Origin: Shiraia sp. slf14
Lineage: Eukaryota > Ascomycota > Dothideomycetes > Pleosporales > Shiraiaceae
DNA length: 64,000 bases
NCBI GenBank assembly: GCA_000498155.1
Contig: AXZN01000017.1
Span: forward strand, 124,001 to 188,000
Reading direction: 5' to 3'
In this document: positions 41,545 through 52,891 of the stretch, piece after piece
Position numbering within the stretch: the first letter of the stretch is position 1
Layout: every line of letters starts with the position of its first letter
The notes under the pieces: model-generated
The model's database searches: none
What the model was told of the DNA's origin: nothing
The model's input: the letters and a program-made list of their open reading frames with translations, nothing else
Position numbers and translations under genes: made by a program

Positions 41545-42717
41545 CTACGCCCTAAACTCCCTACCAACTTTGTCTCCCCTATCTTCCTCTCCAGTCTCCT
41601 GATACCACCTAACCCCCTCAACCTCCCAATACGCCTCTTCAAACTTCTCCGGCTGCCCCCCAACATACGCCTCACACGTCTCCACGCCAGTCTTCGCCTT
41701 GCACCCACTGCTCTCCCACTCACGACCCGCCCACTCCCCGCAAAAGGTAGTGTCGAAGATAATCTTGAGGTCACGGAATTTCTTAGAAAAGTCGCAGTCC
41801 TTGCCGGAGAAGGCTGCTAGGGGTGTGGGCCAGGTTGATGGATCGGGTGCTGTGTTGTTGGTGGTGGAAGAGTTGGAGTTGAAAGGAAAGTATTTTGCGA
41901 AGTCAGGATCAGATCTAGCAAAGAACCAAATCTTAATCCCGTCTTTCTTCCACTCCATTGCGTACACGCCTCCACCTTGAGCGTTGAACTGCGTGCCGTA
42001 TGAAGGTAGGAGTTTCTTCCCACCCTTCCCCCCAGCTTCTCCTCCACCCATCCCTCCTTTTCCCCCATCGTCTTCATAAAACTCCGGCGCGGTAATCGAA
42101 CACCCCTTATTCTTCGCCTGACCCTCTGCATTAACATCACAATTGCTACTCGTCATATTCCCCGTAAACTTCCACTCCTTCTTTTCCCCATCTTCACTGC
42201 CATTGCCATCCCCACTCCGCCCATCATCAACCCGACACCCACCCCCAGTATGCAACGAAACAACCCCCCTCCCCGCATCATTAACCCCCTCCAACACATC
42301 CACCTCCCCGCCCTCAGGCCACTCCCGCGACGCAGAAAGCAGCCAAAACGCCGGCCAAACACCACACTCCGAGTGCGGCATATGTCGTATATCCGCCACC
42401 AACAGCCCGCCGTTCCACGATTTCTTGCTCTCGAGCCGCACGCTCGCACGGCCGCCCACTGGGTTGACTGTGGTGGAGTCGACGCCCATGTAGGACGTGG
42501 ATGTGTCGGGGAGGTAGCCGATGAGCGAGGAGAGGGAGGCGGAGGAGAGGGATTGGTAGGCGACGAAGCCGTGGGTGGGGTCGGGGGCGGAGAAGAAGGA
42601 GAAGGCGGGGAAGAAGTTGGTGGAGGAGAAGTCGTCGGTGAGTTTGTATTTTGGGGGGGAGGCGAGGGTGGTGGGTGTTAGGAGTAAGGTGGTGGTGAGG
42701 AGGTGTGGGAAGTGCAT
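41545..42717 (-). CDS. Secreted GH16 endo-beta-glucanase
   Basis: A single-exon, 390-residue protein. I chose the ATG at 42717 because it begins a signal peptide (MHFPHLLTTTLLLTPTTLAS); the frame is open 78 codons further upstream without support. The GH16 catalytic motif E-V-D-V-L-E lies at 138-143 (nucleophile E138, acid/base E143) in WPEGGEVDVLEGVND. Other marks are CGVWPAFWLLS, TQFNAQGGGVYAMEWKKDGIKIWFFARS and FDTTFCGEWAGREWESSGC. This is the pattern of fungal mixed-linked or 1,3-glucan endo-hydrolases. Unusual is a Gly-rich insert around residues 220-237 (DDGGKGGMGGGEAGGKGGKK), probably a flexible loop. It acts on plant or fungal wall glucan. Confidence 0.9.
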   Translation of the reverse strand: MHFPHLLTTTLLLTPTTLASPPKYKLTDDFSSTNFFPAFSFFSAPDPTHGFVAYQSLSSASLSSLIGYLPDTSTSYMGVDSTTVNPVGGRASVRLESKKSWNGGLLVADIRHMPHSECGVWPAFWLLSASREWPEGGEVDVLEGVNDAGRGVVSLHTGGGCRVDDGRSGDGNGSEDGEKKEWKFTGNMTSSNCDVNAEGQAKNKGCSITAPEFYEDDGGKGGMGGGEAGGKGGKKLLPSYGTQFNAQGGGVYAMEWKKDGIKIWFFARSDPDFAKYFPFNSNSSTTNNTAPDPSTWPTPLAAFSGKDCDFSKKFRDLKIIFDTTFCGEWAGREWESSGCKAKTGVETCEAYVGGQPEKFEEAYWEVEGVRWYQETGEEDRGDKVGREFRA

Positions 42718-43411
42718 GGTTGGTGATTTGTGGATGTTAAACTTGGGATTTTGGAAGGTTTTGGAGAAGGGGATTGGAAGGAGGAGGAGATTGACGTGGT
42801 GTAGATGGATTTCATGGTCGCTGTGGGTTGTGTAGAGTTGGACAATAGTATTGTGTGAATACAGTGTAGGCAACTTAGCTTTGCTATTGTTGGCGTTATT
42901 GATCACAATGCTACGTTTCGCACGGCAGGCAGCCGCTGTGAAGCTTAGCACAATGTTTGTAGCAATTACTTCATCAGTCCATTATGACAGCTTGTATGCA
43001 AATACAATTCAAGTCCAGTGCCACGCTCAGATATTACATCAAGATCAACGACAGTGATACACAGCATCCAAACCTACACACGAACGGCACAGTACAAAAT
43101 GAAAGACAATCATGTAATATTTTTCACTCTCAAACACATCCTAGCCCGTCATGTCCTCATGTTCAGACTCACAATAACTACGTCATGACAAAGGACCAAA
43201 TATAACTAACATGTACGACAAGAAGTTCGGTATCCGTAAAACAACATCCAAATCAAATGTAATGCACAGAGACCGTGAATCATATGCGTTCCAGACCTGA
43301 CGGATAGGAAACGTCCGTGCCAGCTGGCGTTTGCCGCTCTTCCTTCGTAGATCTATGTAATGGGAAAAGGATATGTTCGGTGGATCGACGACGGGATGGC
43401 TGGCGGCGAAT
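42718..43411. other. Intergenic
   Basis: GH16 promoter and VTS1 3' untranslated region. No gene seen. Confidence 0.5.
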
Positions 43412-45352
43412 CTATCGCAGCTTGCCACCGTCCTTGGCTTCTTTGACTTGCTCGAATACCTGATATTGTTAGCAACGATCAATTACATGAGCAAATTAAA
43501 TTGTCTTACCTTGAGCATCTTCCTGCGTGCACCAAGAGCATTGACACCACGCTTCTCGAGCCCTTCATCGTCAAGCTCAATAAGCTCCTGCCATTTCAGA
43601 TCCTTAAGATTATCGGTGTACTTGTGTAGACGGAGACTCCTAAGCCAGTTGGGAATGTCCTGGAGAAGACCGGGGTCGGTAGGATCCTCCGGAGGTTTGG
43701 AGCTGCCACGACGGCCACGAGGTGATCGACCACGGTCGATCTGAGAGCTATCACCCATGAAGTTGCCATCATGACCCATACCAATGCCAAATTGGCCGAG
43801 ATTCAATGCTCCCATACCGTTATTCATAAGGCCTGAAGCAGCGTAATCGGCAGTCAAGAAACCGTTAGATTGAGGGGAAGTAAAGTTGCCCATAGCAGGC
43901 ATTCCTTGGCCTTGCATGGCAAACCCAGGTGAGCTAGGACGAGAACGGCGACCACTCATAGCAGCCAGATGCTGTGCCTGGAGGGCTGCAGCCTGTTGTG
44001 GGGTCAAAACTTGACCCATTTCGTTGGTCATGAGAATGTTCGTGTTGCCCATATTTGGCAGACCCGGAGACAATGGACCATTTCCAGCTCCATGTGCCTC
44101 CGAGGATCGAGCGCGGCGGTACTTTCGAACGTCGTCCAGTTGAATACGGTTGTTGACTGTGGACAAGGCAGCAAGTTTCATGGCAGTAGCATTAGCAACC
44201 ATGTCAGCCTGGTTCTGAGGCTGGTTGAAGTTTGCAACCATGGGCGTGCTAAGCTGAGATGCCCAGCTGCCACCAGGCGCATACGAAGGAGAGAGCATGG
44301 GCATGTTAGAGGAATTGGCCTCAAGTGCGTTCAGGGTGGTGGTTTGGACATTGTTGCTGTCGTTCTGGAGAGGTAGACGAGGAGACCTCAATCCACCAGC
44401 CGAAGGTGGGGGCTGCGTGAACTGACCCATGGGCTGATGCTGTTGCTGACCAGAAGACTTGGGACGGTTGCTCTCGTTCCAAGGAGAACCAGGTGGTGCA
44501 TTGTTGTCCCTCTTGGAGGCATCTTCAGGGGCAGAAATGGTTGGCGCAACCATAGAAGAGCGGTCGCCGACGGTGCTGTTGCGATTGGAAGCGGGCGCAA
44601 TGCCTACAATGTTGGTAAATTCGGCCTTTTGCTTGGCAATTGCGGCGGCGGCATCGGGAAACATGCTGTTGATGGTCGAGGTATCGAGGCCCGAATTGCG
44701 CTTGCCAGCGCCTGGCGATGGTGGAGGGCGACCCATGGACATGGACTGGCGGTTCTCGCCTGTGCTAAGTTTGCTCATGGCATCACTCAACTTCTGCGTC
44801 ATGGGGTCTGGGATACGTCAGCTTCCTGAAACATTCATCACATTTGGGTAACCGACCTTTTTCACCAAAGTTTGCAGGAGAAAGCACGCCTGACATGGGC
44901 AAGCTCTTGGACATTTGCTGCAGGACCTGGATGAAGAAGCGAATCTGCACCTGGGTGGTCTGTTGCAACAGAGCATAGAGAGCAGCCGTCCTCTCTGCCT
45001 CGCTGAGCACGCGGAACCACTGCTCAATGGCGCTCAACTCGTCCTTGAAGTCCTGGTCCATGGTGGCTGTGGCCATTTCCTCGAGCGTAGTCTCGTACTG
45101 GTCGATGTCGGCGAGCCACTGCTGGGCGGCACGCTCCATCTCGTCTGGATTGCCCGACTGGGTATTGTTGCGGCCAAAGTAGATCTCTGAGGCAGGACGA
45201 ATGCCTCGACTGGCGAGCGGCGAAGGGAAACCGCCCATGTCAGCAGAGGCGCGCAGATGATGGCCGGCACCGAGTGAAGAGCGGGCCGGGGGTGGGCGCA
45301 GCGAGCTGGAGCCCTCGGGGGTGCTGTTGCGGTTCGCAGCAATGTTGGACAT
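43412..45352 (-). CDS. VTS1: Vts1, SAM-domain RNA-binding protein
   Basis: Three exons (45352-44857, 44807-43510, 43459-43412; introns of 49 and 50 nt) give 613 residues. The N-terminal conserved region (ERAAQQWLADIDQYETTLEEMATATMDQDFKDELSAIEQWFRVLSEAERTAALYALLQQTTQVQIRFFIQVLQQM) and the C-terminal SAM domain (WLRSLRLHKYTDNLKDLKWQELIELDDEGLEKRGVNALGARRKMLK, ending VFEQVKEAKDGGKLR) are typical of Vts1/Smaug. The middle is a long low-complexity part rich in Asn, Gln, Pro and Ser. The SAM domain binds Smaug-recognition hairpins in mRNAs and recruits the Ccr4-Not deadenylase. It also has a role in vesicle transport in yeast. The very short last exon completes the SAM helix 5. Confidence 0.93.
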
Positions 45353-46584
45353 GGCGGCGACGAAACTCGTGGAGCTGCAGTGGGAGGAATTCGAGGCGAG
45401 AGGGGAAGAGTTTGAATTCTGCGTGGGGGAGCTCAGTCAGTTTGGCCGTCTGGTAACGAGTCGGTCAGGCCAGGCGGCTACCATGGCCGGGCGCAGCAAA
45501 AACCACCAGAATCACACGTACAGGGTATACTGGCTGAGTGTACAGATCTGGTCTAGCTATTTTGTTTTTCACGTGCTCAGAACTCCTGCAGTCCGGCTGG
45601 CCTCAAAGGAGTCGAGGGGTGAAGGGCGTCAGGGGACTGGCAGGTTGCAAGTGCAGGCGCAGGTGCAGTACTTGGGAACAGGCGGGCTGATGCTGATGCA
45701 GGGAAGCGTCGGGGAAGCTGCAAGAGGCGGGCGTGCCGGCCGCAAAGAAGAGACGCGGCAAGAATAGCAATGCTACAAGGGAAGGGGAAGGGGAAGGGCA
45801 AGAAAACGAGGGAGAAGGAGGGAGAGGATGAAGGAAGAGAGGGCGTCGAGAGTCGGGGAGAAAGCGACACTGGAGCTCACGGCAAAGTGCAGGTGTGAGT
45901 GGTGGAGGACAAAGTCGTCAAAGTCGCTCTGGCTGGTCGAAAGAACGTTCGGCCGTGGCACTAGCCGCGGGTGCATCCCTGCCAAATTGAAGGCTGAAGC
46001 CAACGGCAGCCATCCAAGTCCAAGCCTGACATAGCTCGTGCTAGCCTGTGACAGATGAATACGGGCGTCTGGCTTCCAATGCTGCTAGGTAGAGCCCCTG
46101 TACCAAGTCGACAATCATCAACTACCATGTATCTGGCTGTATATACACACACTACTCTTCCCCATCTCCATCCCTTTCCCTCTCTCCCAGCAAGCGCCCA
46201 TTCACCCACCATCTCCCAGCCTTGACACCCCCACCGTTTCGTCCCCCTCAACGTTGATGCTTCTATTTCTTTTCCCTCTGCTTTTTTAGTCCCAGATCCA
46301 TTCGGTCCGTACCCTTCTGTAACCACTACCCTGACGGGAAAACGCTTGGAGAAACAAAAATCAAAATTTGTTCCAGAGGCTCTTTTATGCACTACGCGTC
46401 ACATCCCATCGTACACATATCTCCATCTGGCCATGTCTTCTACCTAGGCCATCTGTTGCGGTGCTGGCTAGATTGCAGGACCCTCGACATCCTATGCTAA
46501 AACAAACAACGCCCAACTCACTTGTTTCATGCCATCGCCGTGTTTGCACCATGATTTAAACTTTTGATTTGTCAAAAAAGCACT
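45353..46584. other. Long VTS1 upstream region
   Basis: About 1.2 kb between the VTS1 start and the COG5 stop, both on the minus strand. It contains purine-rich tracts (GAAGGGGAAGGGGAAGGG at about 45780-45798). Frames on both strands lack features. It is probably the promoter and a long 5' leader of VTS1. Confidence 0.5.
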
Positions 46585-47922
46585 TCACTTGATCTGCCCC
46601 ATTATGCTCCCAACCATGACGGCTGCCTCTCTCTCCCACCCTCCCACCGCACCACCTCCTTTTACCGACAATGCGCCTGGTAGTTGGCTACCTCGATTGA
46701 CGCACTCCTTGACGGCATCTCGCACCCGATCCTTGTTGCTTCTCAACGTCCTAGCCGACACCCCTCCCTTATACATGAGCTCTTGAACCTTGGGCGACAT
46801 GTTGGATGCCAAGGACCGCCAGAAGTAACTTGGCAACGACGATGTGTCGAGAGACTGCAAAACAGGCTGCAGAAAGTTGGTGGGGGCTGCCATCTTGGAC
46901 GACTCTAACACCACATGTGGAGGCGGCCGAATCGACTCGAGCAATGTCTGCAAAGCTACAATGTTCTGGCATCGGGCTGATATCTCCAGCAGCGTACGGT
47001 CCAGCGAAGGCAATTGGCCCAGCGCCCGTGCGAGCGATGCCAGCGAAGATTTGATTTGTGTTTGTAGGTAGTCTTGCAGGGCATTGAGCATGAGTGTTGG
47101 CTCGAATGTCTCGACCTTGGACTTGGTAGATACTGGTGATAACAGATAGAGTGTCAGCAAGGCTGAAGTAGTCCTCGACTTGGTTTCCTCAGTCTGTGCA
47201 AATGTAGTTGCCGATGTCTGCCCTGATGACGAGAGTAAAGAAGACATTGAGAATTCCTTGACCACTTGCTGCGCCCGCGATGAAATGCTCCTCTCGCCTG
47301 GGCTGACCAGTTCGTTCTTCAGCACATTGACCGCATTGACTCGGTCCAGTCCCTCCCCTTCCTCACCTGGCTTTGAAGCTAGGAATATCTGGCGCAGAGC
47401 GAGAATGGTCTCTGCCGACCGCACCATGGCCCGATGGTCCTCCTTCTTAGCGCTACCAACACCTCCAAGCTCAGACATGCGCACCTCGAGCTGTCGTCCG
47501 AGCATGAGACAACGTGCCACAGCTCTGCCTAGCTTGACTGTTTCACAGAGTCTCTCTGCAGTCAATCGTACCTGCTCTGCAATTTCGTAGCGCTCGACCA
47601 CCTCCTTCTCCAACGTCTTGTACGACTGCGTTAAGCTGGCCACTTGTCCCTCCACCTCGTCGAGTATACGCCCACTTGACTCTGCATGGTCCTTGGTGTG
47701 CTCTAGCAACGGCAGGGCAGATTTGGTCGTAAGCGTGTCAATGTGTGTGTCGACCTCTTGGACATCAAAGAGGACACGGGACAGTGGTGTGGACAGGTCT
47801 AGCGGGGTATCTGAGGGATTGTTGGTGGAGAGAACTAGGGTATTGGCAAAGGACGTGGCAGAGAAATCTGGGTCAAGGAAAGCCTCATAGTCGATGTACG
47901 AGGGTTCATCATCTTGGGACAT
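46585..47922 (-). CDS. COG5: Cog5, conserved oligomeric Golgi complex subunit 5
   Basis: A single-exon, 445-residue protein. The ATG at 47922 was chosen because MSQDDEPSYIDYEAFLDPDFSATSFANTLVLSTNN is the family's conserved start; the frame runs 20 codons further upstream. Cog5 marks: LDLSTPLSRVLFDVQEVDTHIDTLTTKSALPLLEHT, a coiled-coil (EVEGQVASLTQSYKTLEKEVVERYEIAEQVRLTAERLCETVKLGRAVARCLMLGRQLEVRM), FLQPVLQSLDTSSLPSYFWRSLASNM and RDAVKECVNRGSQLPG. It is part of the COG tether for retrograde traffic within the Golgi. It is one of four vesicle-traffic genes in this window, with VPS51, VTS1 and VPS4. Confidence 0.9.
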   Translation of the reverse strand: MSQDDEPSYIDYEAFLDPDFSATSFANTLVLSTNNPSDTPLDLSTPLSRVLFDVQEVDTHIDTLTTKSALPLLEHTKDHAESSGRILDEVEGQVASLTQSYKTLEKEVVERYEIAEQVRLTAERLCETVKLGRAVARCLMLGRQLEVRMSELGGVGSAKKEDHRAMVRSAETILALRQIFLASKPGEEGEGLDRVNAVNVLKNELVSPGERSISSRAQQVVKEFSMSSLLSSSGQTSATTFAQTEETKSRTTSALLTLYLLSPVSTKSKVETFEPTLMLNALQDYLQTQIKSSLASLARALGQLPSLDRTLLEISARCQNIVALQTLLESIRPPPHVVLESSKMAAPTNFLQPVLQSLDTSSLPSYFWRSLASNMSPKVQELMYKGGVSARTLRSNKDRVRDAVKECVNRGSQLPGALSVKGGGAVGGWEREAAVMVGSIMGQIK

Positions 47923-48679
47923 GGTGGACAGGCAGTCAATGTTCGCATTCGATGCTAGGATCGAGAGCTTGCTGGAGATCACATGACAGGGTCCAGTTTG
48001 CTATCACCGTTATCTTAGCGTTGTCGCGTCGTGCCGCGCCCATCATCTCTACCCGTACCGTAGCCACACCACTCAACCCCTTACCCCGCCATCTTCCGCG
48101 TAGCCTTGTTCTGTACCAAGTACCAATAGGACATGTGTTTTTCAGAACAGTCATGCTGGACGCCCTCATTATCAAACTTGTTTAGGCTCCACTAGGCATA
48201 ATCCTTCGCCACCAAGCTGTGCATCGCCAAGATACCTATCAGATTCAATGTGCCCCAACACTCACCGATTTCTATATATCGGAAGCATACATCATGCAGT
48301 GGTACTGCAATGTGATAGGCAGCAATACTAATCGTGGCCTCCAGTCCTTTCCAATAGGTTCAAATTTCAAGTGAATGCAGGCAGCAGGTCCATTCTCTGT
48401 ACGATGTTGCTCAGCGATTACACAATCACTAAAGGCAAGTATAGAGCCTTTTGTGGGCCCAAACACCCTGCTCGTCATCATACCAATGCATGTTATCAAG
48501 GCTGCAGTGGATTGTAAGGTGCGTTAATTATCATTCGCAAAGCGGCGAGCTGCCTAAGAGGTGAGTATATTTAAGCTGGCCAGTTCCACAGCCATAAAGG
48601 AGATATCAACTTTCCATATACACTCTTGCCTTGTTTGATTATCCTTACACTCTCATAACACTCTTTTCCATATCCCACA
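47923..48679. other. Divergent intergenic region, COG5 / AAA gene
   Basis: Holds both promoters. No other gene seen. Confidence 0.5.
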
Positions 48680-50705
48680 ATGCGTCATACACAAGAGATA
48701 AATGGAGCCACTGAAACCAATGGTGCAAACAAGGAGTTGGCAGCCGAAGGCTCTCTGTCTTCTTCCAAAAGCTTATATCAAGATCGGGACAAAGACGGCA
48801 GAAAAAGATGGATAGTTACAGAACCCAGCGATGCCGTTGAAGCCGCCGAAAACGAGGAAACTGCCCAATATGCAATCATCACTCGACTAGTAAAGGCTGA
48901 AGATTCCCGCAAAAAGTATGACTTGCACTCAATCATCATCCAATCATCTCAGCTCAAAACGGCCCTCGCCGAGATCTTGAAGGACTACCCCGGCATACAT
49001 TGCGGCCTGAAAAGGCTGGTATTCGATGCTCCGTTTCGTCCTTTTGTCCATCGCTGGTCAGAATTACTCCAATACAAATCACGCAAAGATCTTGACAGCA
49101 CCACGGCTGAGCACCTTGAGGTCTTATGCAGTGTACTCTCCATAGAACTCAAGGATGTCATCAAGACGCTAGAAGATTATGTCAACCATGGCGTCGTCAC
49201 CTTTGACCATATCTGGGCCTTGTTTCAACCTGGATCCCTTGTGTACTCTGCTTCTCACAATGGCACTCATGGAGCTTACGAGTTAAGGAACGGGTCTTAC
49301 CACTCAACGCAATGCGGGAGAACCTACTCACTCGAGGTCAGCGTCATCGATTGGGATGGCAACAACTTCGGTCACGGCACTGACCATATTCGTATACCCG
49401 AGTTCCTTGGTACCACTCAGATTACGGCCCTACGAGCCTACCCAATGGCCTTTAACCCACACCAGCACAAGATAAAGGCGGTCCTCATCAGCCGTGGCCA
49501 AAAGTTCGAGCAGCTTGCAGGAGCTCATTACAAACAATACAATGGCATCGCGATCGCCTGGGACTCTTACGGCCGCGAAGTCCCATATCACTGTGAGGGG
49601 CGAATTGTCGTCGACTCTTACTGCTTCGGCCGCTATTCGAACCAGAGTGTGTCGCATATTAATCCGCTGACAAGCAAAGAAGCTGCTCAACAGCCTAATT
49701 TTGATGGCACCCCAAAAGAAATCAATTATGATGATCTCAACGGCACCAGTTCAAGTTATGTTTTCGGAAAGCAAGAAAACAAAGAACGTGTCCGCCTCAA
49801 GGCAGAGCACCACCTGTTATGTGTGCCAATTGTCCGCGGCTACTCACTCAAAAAGAAGCAATGGCTCAACTTTTATGTCGATATCGTTGAAGACATCAAG
49901 TTCAATGAGAAAGCTTTCAAAGCTCTCGTCCTTCCCGAAGACCAAAAGGAACTCATCCTGTCTTTCGCTGAATCCCAGGCCATGAACCGCGCCACCTTCG
50001 ACGACATCATCAGCGGCAAAGGCCGCGGCCACATCACCCTCCTAAGCGGGCCACCCGGTGTCGGCAAGGTACATCCTCTCTCTTCCCATCATCTCCACCC
50101 TAAGACTAACTCCTCCCCAGACCCTCACCGCCGAATCCGTCTCGGAACACATGCGCGCCCCCCTCTTCATGATGTCCGCCGGCGACCTAGGCACAAATCC
50201 CGATCAAGTCGAAAGCAAACTCACCCGCATCCTCGAAATGATCGCAAAATGGAACGCCGTCCTCCTCCTCGACGAATGCGACGTCTTCCTCGAAGCCCGC
50301 TCCACCCACGATCTCGAACGCAACAAACTCGTCAGCATCTTCCTCCGCATGCTCGAATACTACGAAGGCCTCTTATTCCTCACCACCAACCGCGCCGACA
50401 ACATCGACGCTGCCTTCCAATCCCGCATCCACGTCAGCATGCGCTACCCCGACCTCTCGGCCGCGGCTCGACGCGTCATCTGGGTGAATTTCCTGGATGC
50501 CATGGGCGAGGGGACGAGGAATGCGTTTGCGGATAAGGATCTCGATGAGTTGGCGGAGGTGCAGTTGAATGGTAGGCAGATTAAGAATGTGCTCAAGAGT
50601 GCGGCGTTGTTGGCGGCGAGGAAGAGGGATGGGGTCAAGAGGGCGTATGTGGATACTGTGTTGGCGATTGAGAGGGGGAGGCCGGGTGTTGGGGGTGCTT
50701 CGTGA
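48680..50705 (+). CDS. AAA ATPase with fungal N-terminal domain
   Basis: Two exons (48680-50068 and 50121-50705) give 657 residues. The intron falls inside the Walker A motif, GPPGVGK|TLTAES. Walker B is VLLLDECDVFLEARS. The sensor-1 part is LLFLTTNRADNIDAAFQSRIHVSMRYPDLS, with sensor 2 further on (LNGRQIKNVLKSAALLA). The 440-residue N-terminal part contains a block of about 200-330 (HNGTHGAYELRNGSYHST..., FGHGTDHIRIPEFLGTTQI, RGQKFEQLAGAHYKQYNGIA) seen in a large family of fungal AAA proteins with DUF7025-type N-termini. It would remodel proteins with ATP; the target is unknown. The second exon is C-rich at its start and G-rich at its end. Confidence 0.87.
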
Positions 50706-51153
50706 GATAGAGTAAGGTAGGGTATACAGGTAGGTAATCTTGGTGGAGTTTAGGGAAGGATCATAAATATTGAAGGAATCATGCAATGAGAATTTGTTAA
50801 TAAAGTTTTGTTCTGTCATATATGTGAATGGTGGCGTCCTGTTAATGTATACATCAAACATCAAGCGATGTTATAATTCATGTCTGACAAATTCGCATCC
50901 ATATTTACTCAAGTCATACTTCGAGGCACTTCAATGCACAAATTCGCAATGCATGATCAGGGGGAAATTGGAGGAAGCAAAATGATTTGGGAATCAGTTC
51001 ATGTTGGGCTAGCTGTGCTCGCATCGCTGAACACAAGTTGACTTTCAGACTCTGAGTACATCGTATGATGGCCTGTCATGAATTCTGTCTTCTAGACTTC
51101 TCTATATTCCATGTCCCTCCCATTTGAAATCCGATGCAAGGCGGATGCGCACT
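50706..51153. other. Convergent 3' region
   Basis: AT-rich 3' flanks of the AAA gene and the BTB gene. No gene seen. Confidence 0.5.
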
Positions 51154-51681
51154 TCACACAGGCCCCCAAAGACCTAGCTTCGACAACTCGACTTCAATCT
51201 CGGTCATGAGTGCTGTTAAAGTGTCAGAACGGCATACTCAGTCAGGGCAAGCATGGGACTCCGCATTAACATACCTGGGATGGCATCCAAGAAATCTGCA
51301 TCGAGGTACTTGGTGCCAAAGCGTTTGGCGTTGAGGAGGCCGCACCATCGAACCACGAGTAGCAAGGCTGGCTCTGGCTCTGGTTCCGAGATCCAATGAT
51401 CGAAGAGCTCGAGTTTGATTGCTCCAGTGTATAGCCAATTCACATAAGCCTTGACGACTGGTACCATTTCGTCAGGAAAAGCAAGTGTGTTTTTCTTTTT
51501 TGCTCGGCCGGCTCGTTGAGCCTCAAGAGTGGATTTGGACCAGGTAGACGATTTGCATAAGACGCTTTCATGCACATTGAGGATAGTGCGCTCTTTGCCG
51601 ACACGAAGTTTGATGATCCTGTCGGCTGGTCTAATAATATCAGTAAATCATCTGTACGCAAATTGTCAGCACTTACTCCAT
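51154..51681 (-). CDS. BTB/POZ domain protein
   Basis: Three exons: a 5-nt exon (51681-51677, ATGGA), 51630-51275 and 51212-51154; 139 residues. The micro-exon is inferred. The ATG is followed at once by a GTAAGT donor, and the downstream exon begins in frame with the BTB start PADRIIKLRVGKERTILNVHESVLCKSSTW. The BTB fold continues with FPDEMVPVVKAYVNWLYTGAIKL and a Cys/Leu-rich helix (VRWCGLLNAKRFGTKYLDADFLDAI). The last exon adds PALMTEIEVELSKLGLWGPV. Such small fungal BTB proteins may serve as adaptors for cullin-3 ligases or dimerise; no partner can be named. Confidence 0.7.
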
Positions 51682-51951
51682 GGTGGTAGTGGCCTCAGCA
51701 AATATAAGAGTGTAGTTGGAAGGTTGAAACGAATTGAGTCGTGGGGAAGACCAGGATATTTATATTGGTTATGGGCGCTCTCCTCACTCCTATCGTACTA
51801 GCGAGCGATGAAGTGATGGGTGATAGGTGAAACCCAGTGAAGGTGAAGGTGAGTTCAGAAATGCTATCATATCACATTGACAAGGATGACACGAATAAAT
51901 TGGTGCAAAAACATGGGGTATCGTATTCGAACTTGACTTTTTATATCACTC

Positions 51952-52477
51952 TTATGCTGCGGCTGCTTGCTGTGATTGTTGTGCAGACGTCTGTATTTGT
52001 ATGATCTGATCGAAAAGTTAGTGAGTGAAATAACAATGGCCAATTATGGGACAACATGCCTCCATTTTAAGACCCTCAGCTTTATCCTGGATCTCCTTGA
52101 TCTGCTTTTCTATGCGCTTGCTGGCTTGTGTCAGGACATATGAGCTATTATGGGACCATAAAACATACATCTCGTTATCGATGTACTCGAGACGGCTGTT
52201 GACTGCCATGACTGCTTCAGTCTTGTCCTGCTTCAATAAAACGGGTCCAATTTGCTTGTAAATGTTCGCATCGTCATCGAGGATATCGAATTCCTGCAAA
52301 AAATTCTATTAGCATGGTACCAAGTCAGACTTCAAGCAATCTCACCTTTTTCACAGTAGTGTTCTCCTGCTGCTGCGATTCGAGCTTTTGACGAGCTTCC
52401 ACGGCCGTCGACAGCTCTCCTTGCAGGGTCTGGTAGCTGTCGGAAAGCTCCTGCAGCTTCTTCTGCACGTCTGCCAT
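51952..52477 (-). CDS. YKE2: Prefoldin subunit 6
   Basis: Four exons (52477-52346, 52293-52169, 52120-52060, 52005-51952) give 123 residues, the normal length. Two helices of the beta-prefoldin coiled coil (MADVQKKLQELSDSYQTLQGELSTAVEARQKLESQQQEN and EIKRIEKQIKEIQDKAEGLKMEIIQIQ) flank the strands carrying the family signature EFDILDDDANIYKQIGPVLLKQDKTEAVMAVNSRLEYID. Prefoldin is a hexameric jellyfish-shaped chaperone that hands nascent actin and tubulin to TRiC. The last intron is of the GC-AG type. It is needed to reach the conserved IIQIQ end and the Gln/Ala-rich tail. The gene is divergent from VPS4. Confidence 0.92.
52006..52059 (-). other. GC-AG intron in prefoldin-6 gene
   Basis: Donor GAG|GCATGT, branch site CACTAAC and acceptor GATCAG|ATC. 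Reading through instead ends the protein with ACCPIIGHCYFTH. Splicing gives KMEIIQIQTSAQQ, the family's usual end. Confidence 0.6.
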
Positions 52478-52891
52478 ATTTTGGTGATGCTGAGTCAAGC
52501 TGAGTGGAAAAGTTTGGCCGCACAACTGCAGAGCGGAAGTGCAAGGTGGGATGCGGTGCTATCTCAAAGCAGCCTAGCAAGATCGCGGGGTGCACTAGAT
52601 CTGGTCCATGGCAACCACGACCAGGGCAGAAACACCCACACGTCACTTCGCCATACGACCTTTACGCCCCTTCAAAGCCTTCACTCTCGAGCTGCAGTTT
52701 GAAGCATTCACCCTCTGCCCATAAACGGCCGCTATCGTCGAGACAACGAACCAAAACAGATTGGCGCCTACCCCACCGACCACTCCTCCATCATCATATC
52801 ACACCTCTGATACCAACCACGCGACGCGCGCACAATCTACATATCCGCATAACACAACAGCTGCAGTAATTGCAGCCCTCAGATCGCCACC
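52478..52891. promoter_or_regulatory. Divergent promoter, YKE2 / VPS4
   Basis: This 414-bp region separates two housekeeping genes and should hold both promoters. No TATA box stands out. Confidence 0.5.

Noticed and set aside
42250..42681. 143-codon frame opposite the GH16 gene
   Set aside because: A shadow of the Gly-rich, GC-rich GH16 coding strand; composition is low-complexity with no motif.
43969..44376. Plus-strand frames opposite VTS1
   Set aside because: Shadows of the low-complexity middle of VTS1.
45778..45800. GAAGGG repeats as a satellite or mobile element
   Set aside because: Too short; an ordinary purine tract in a promoter or leader.
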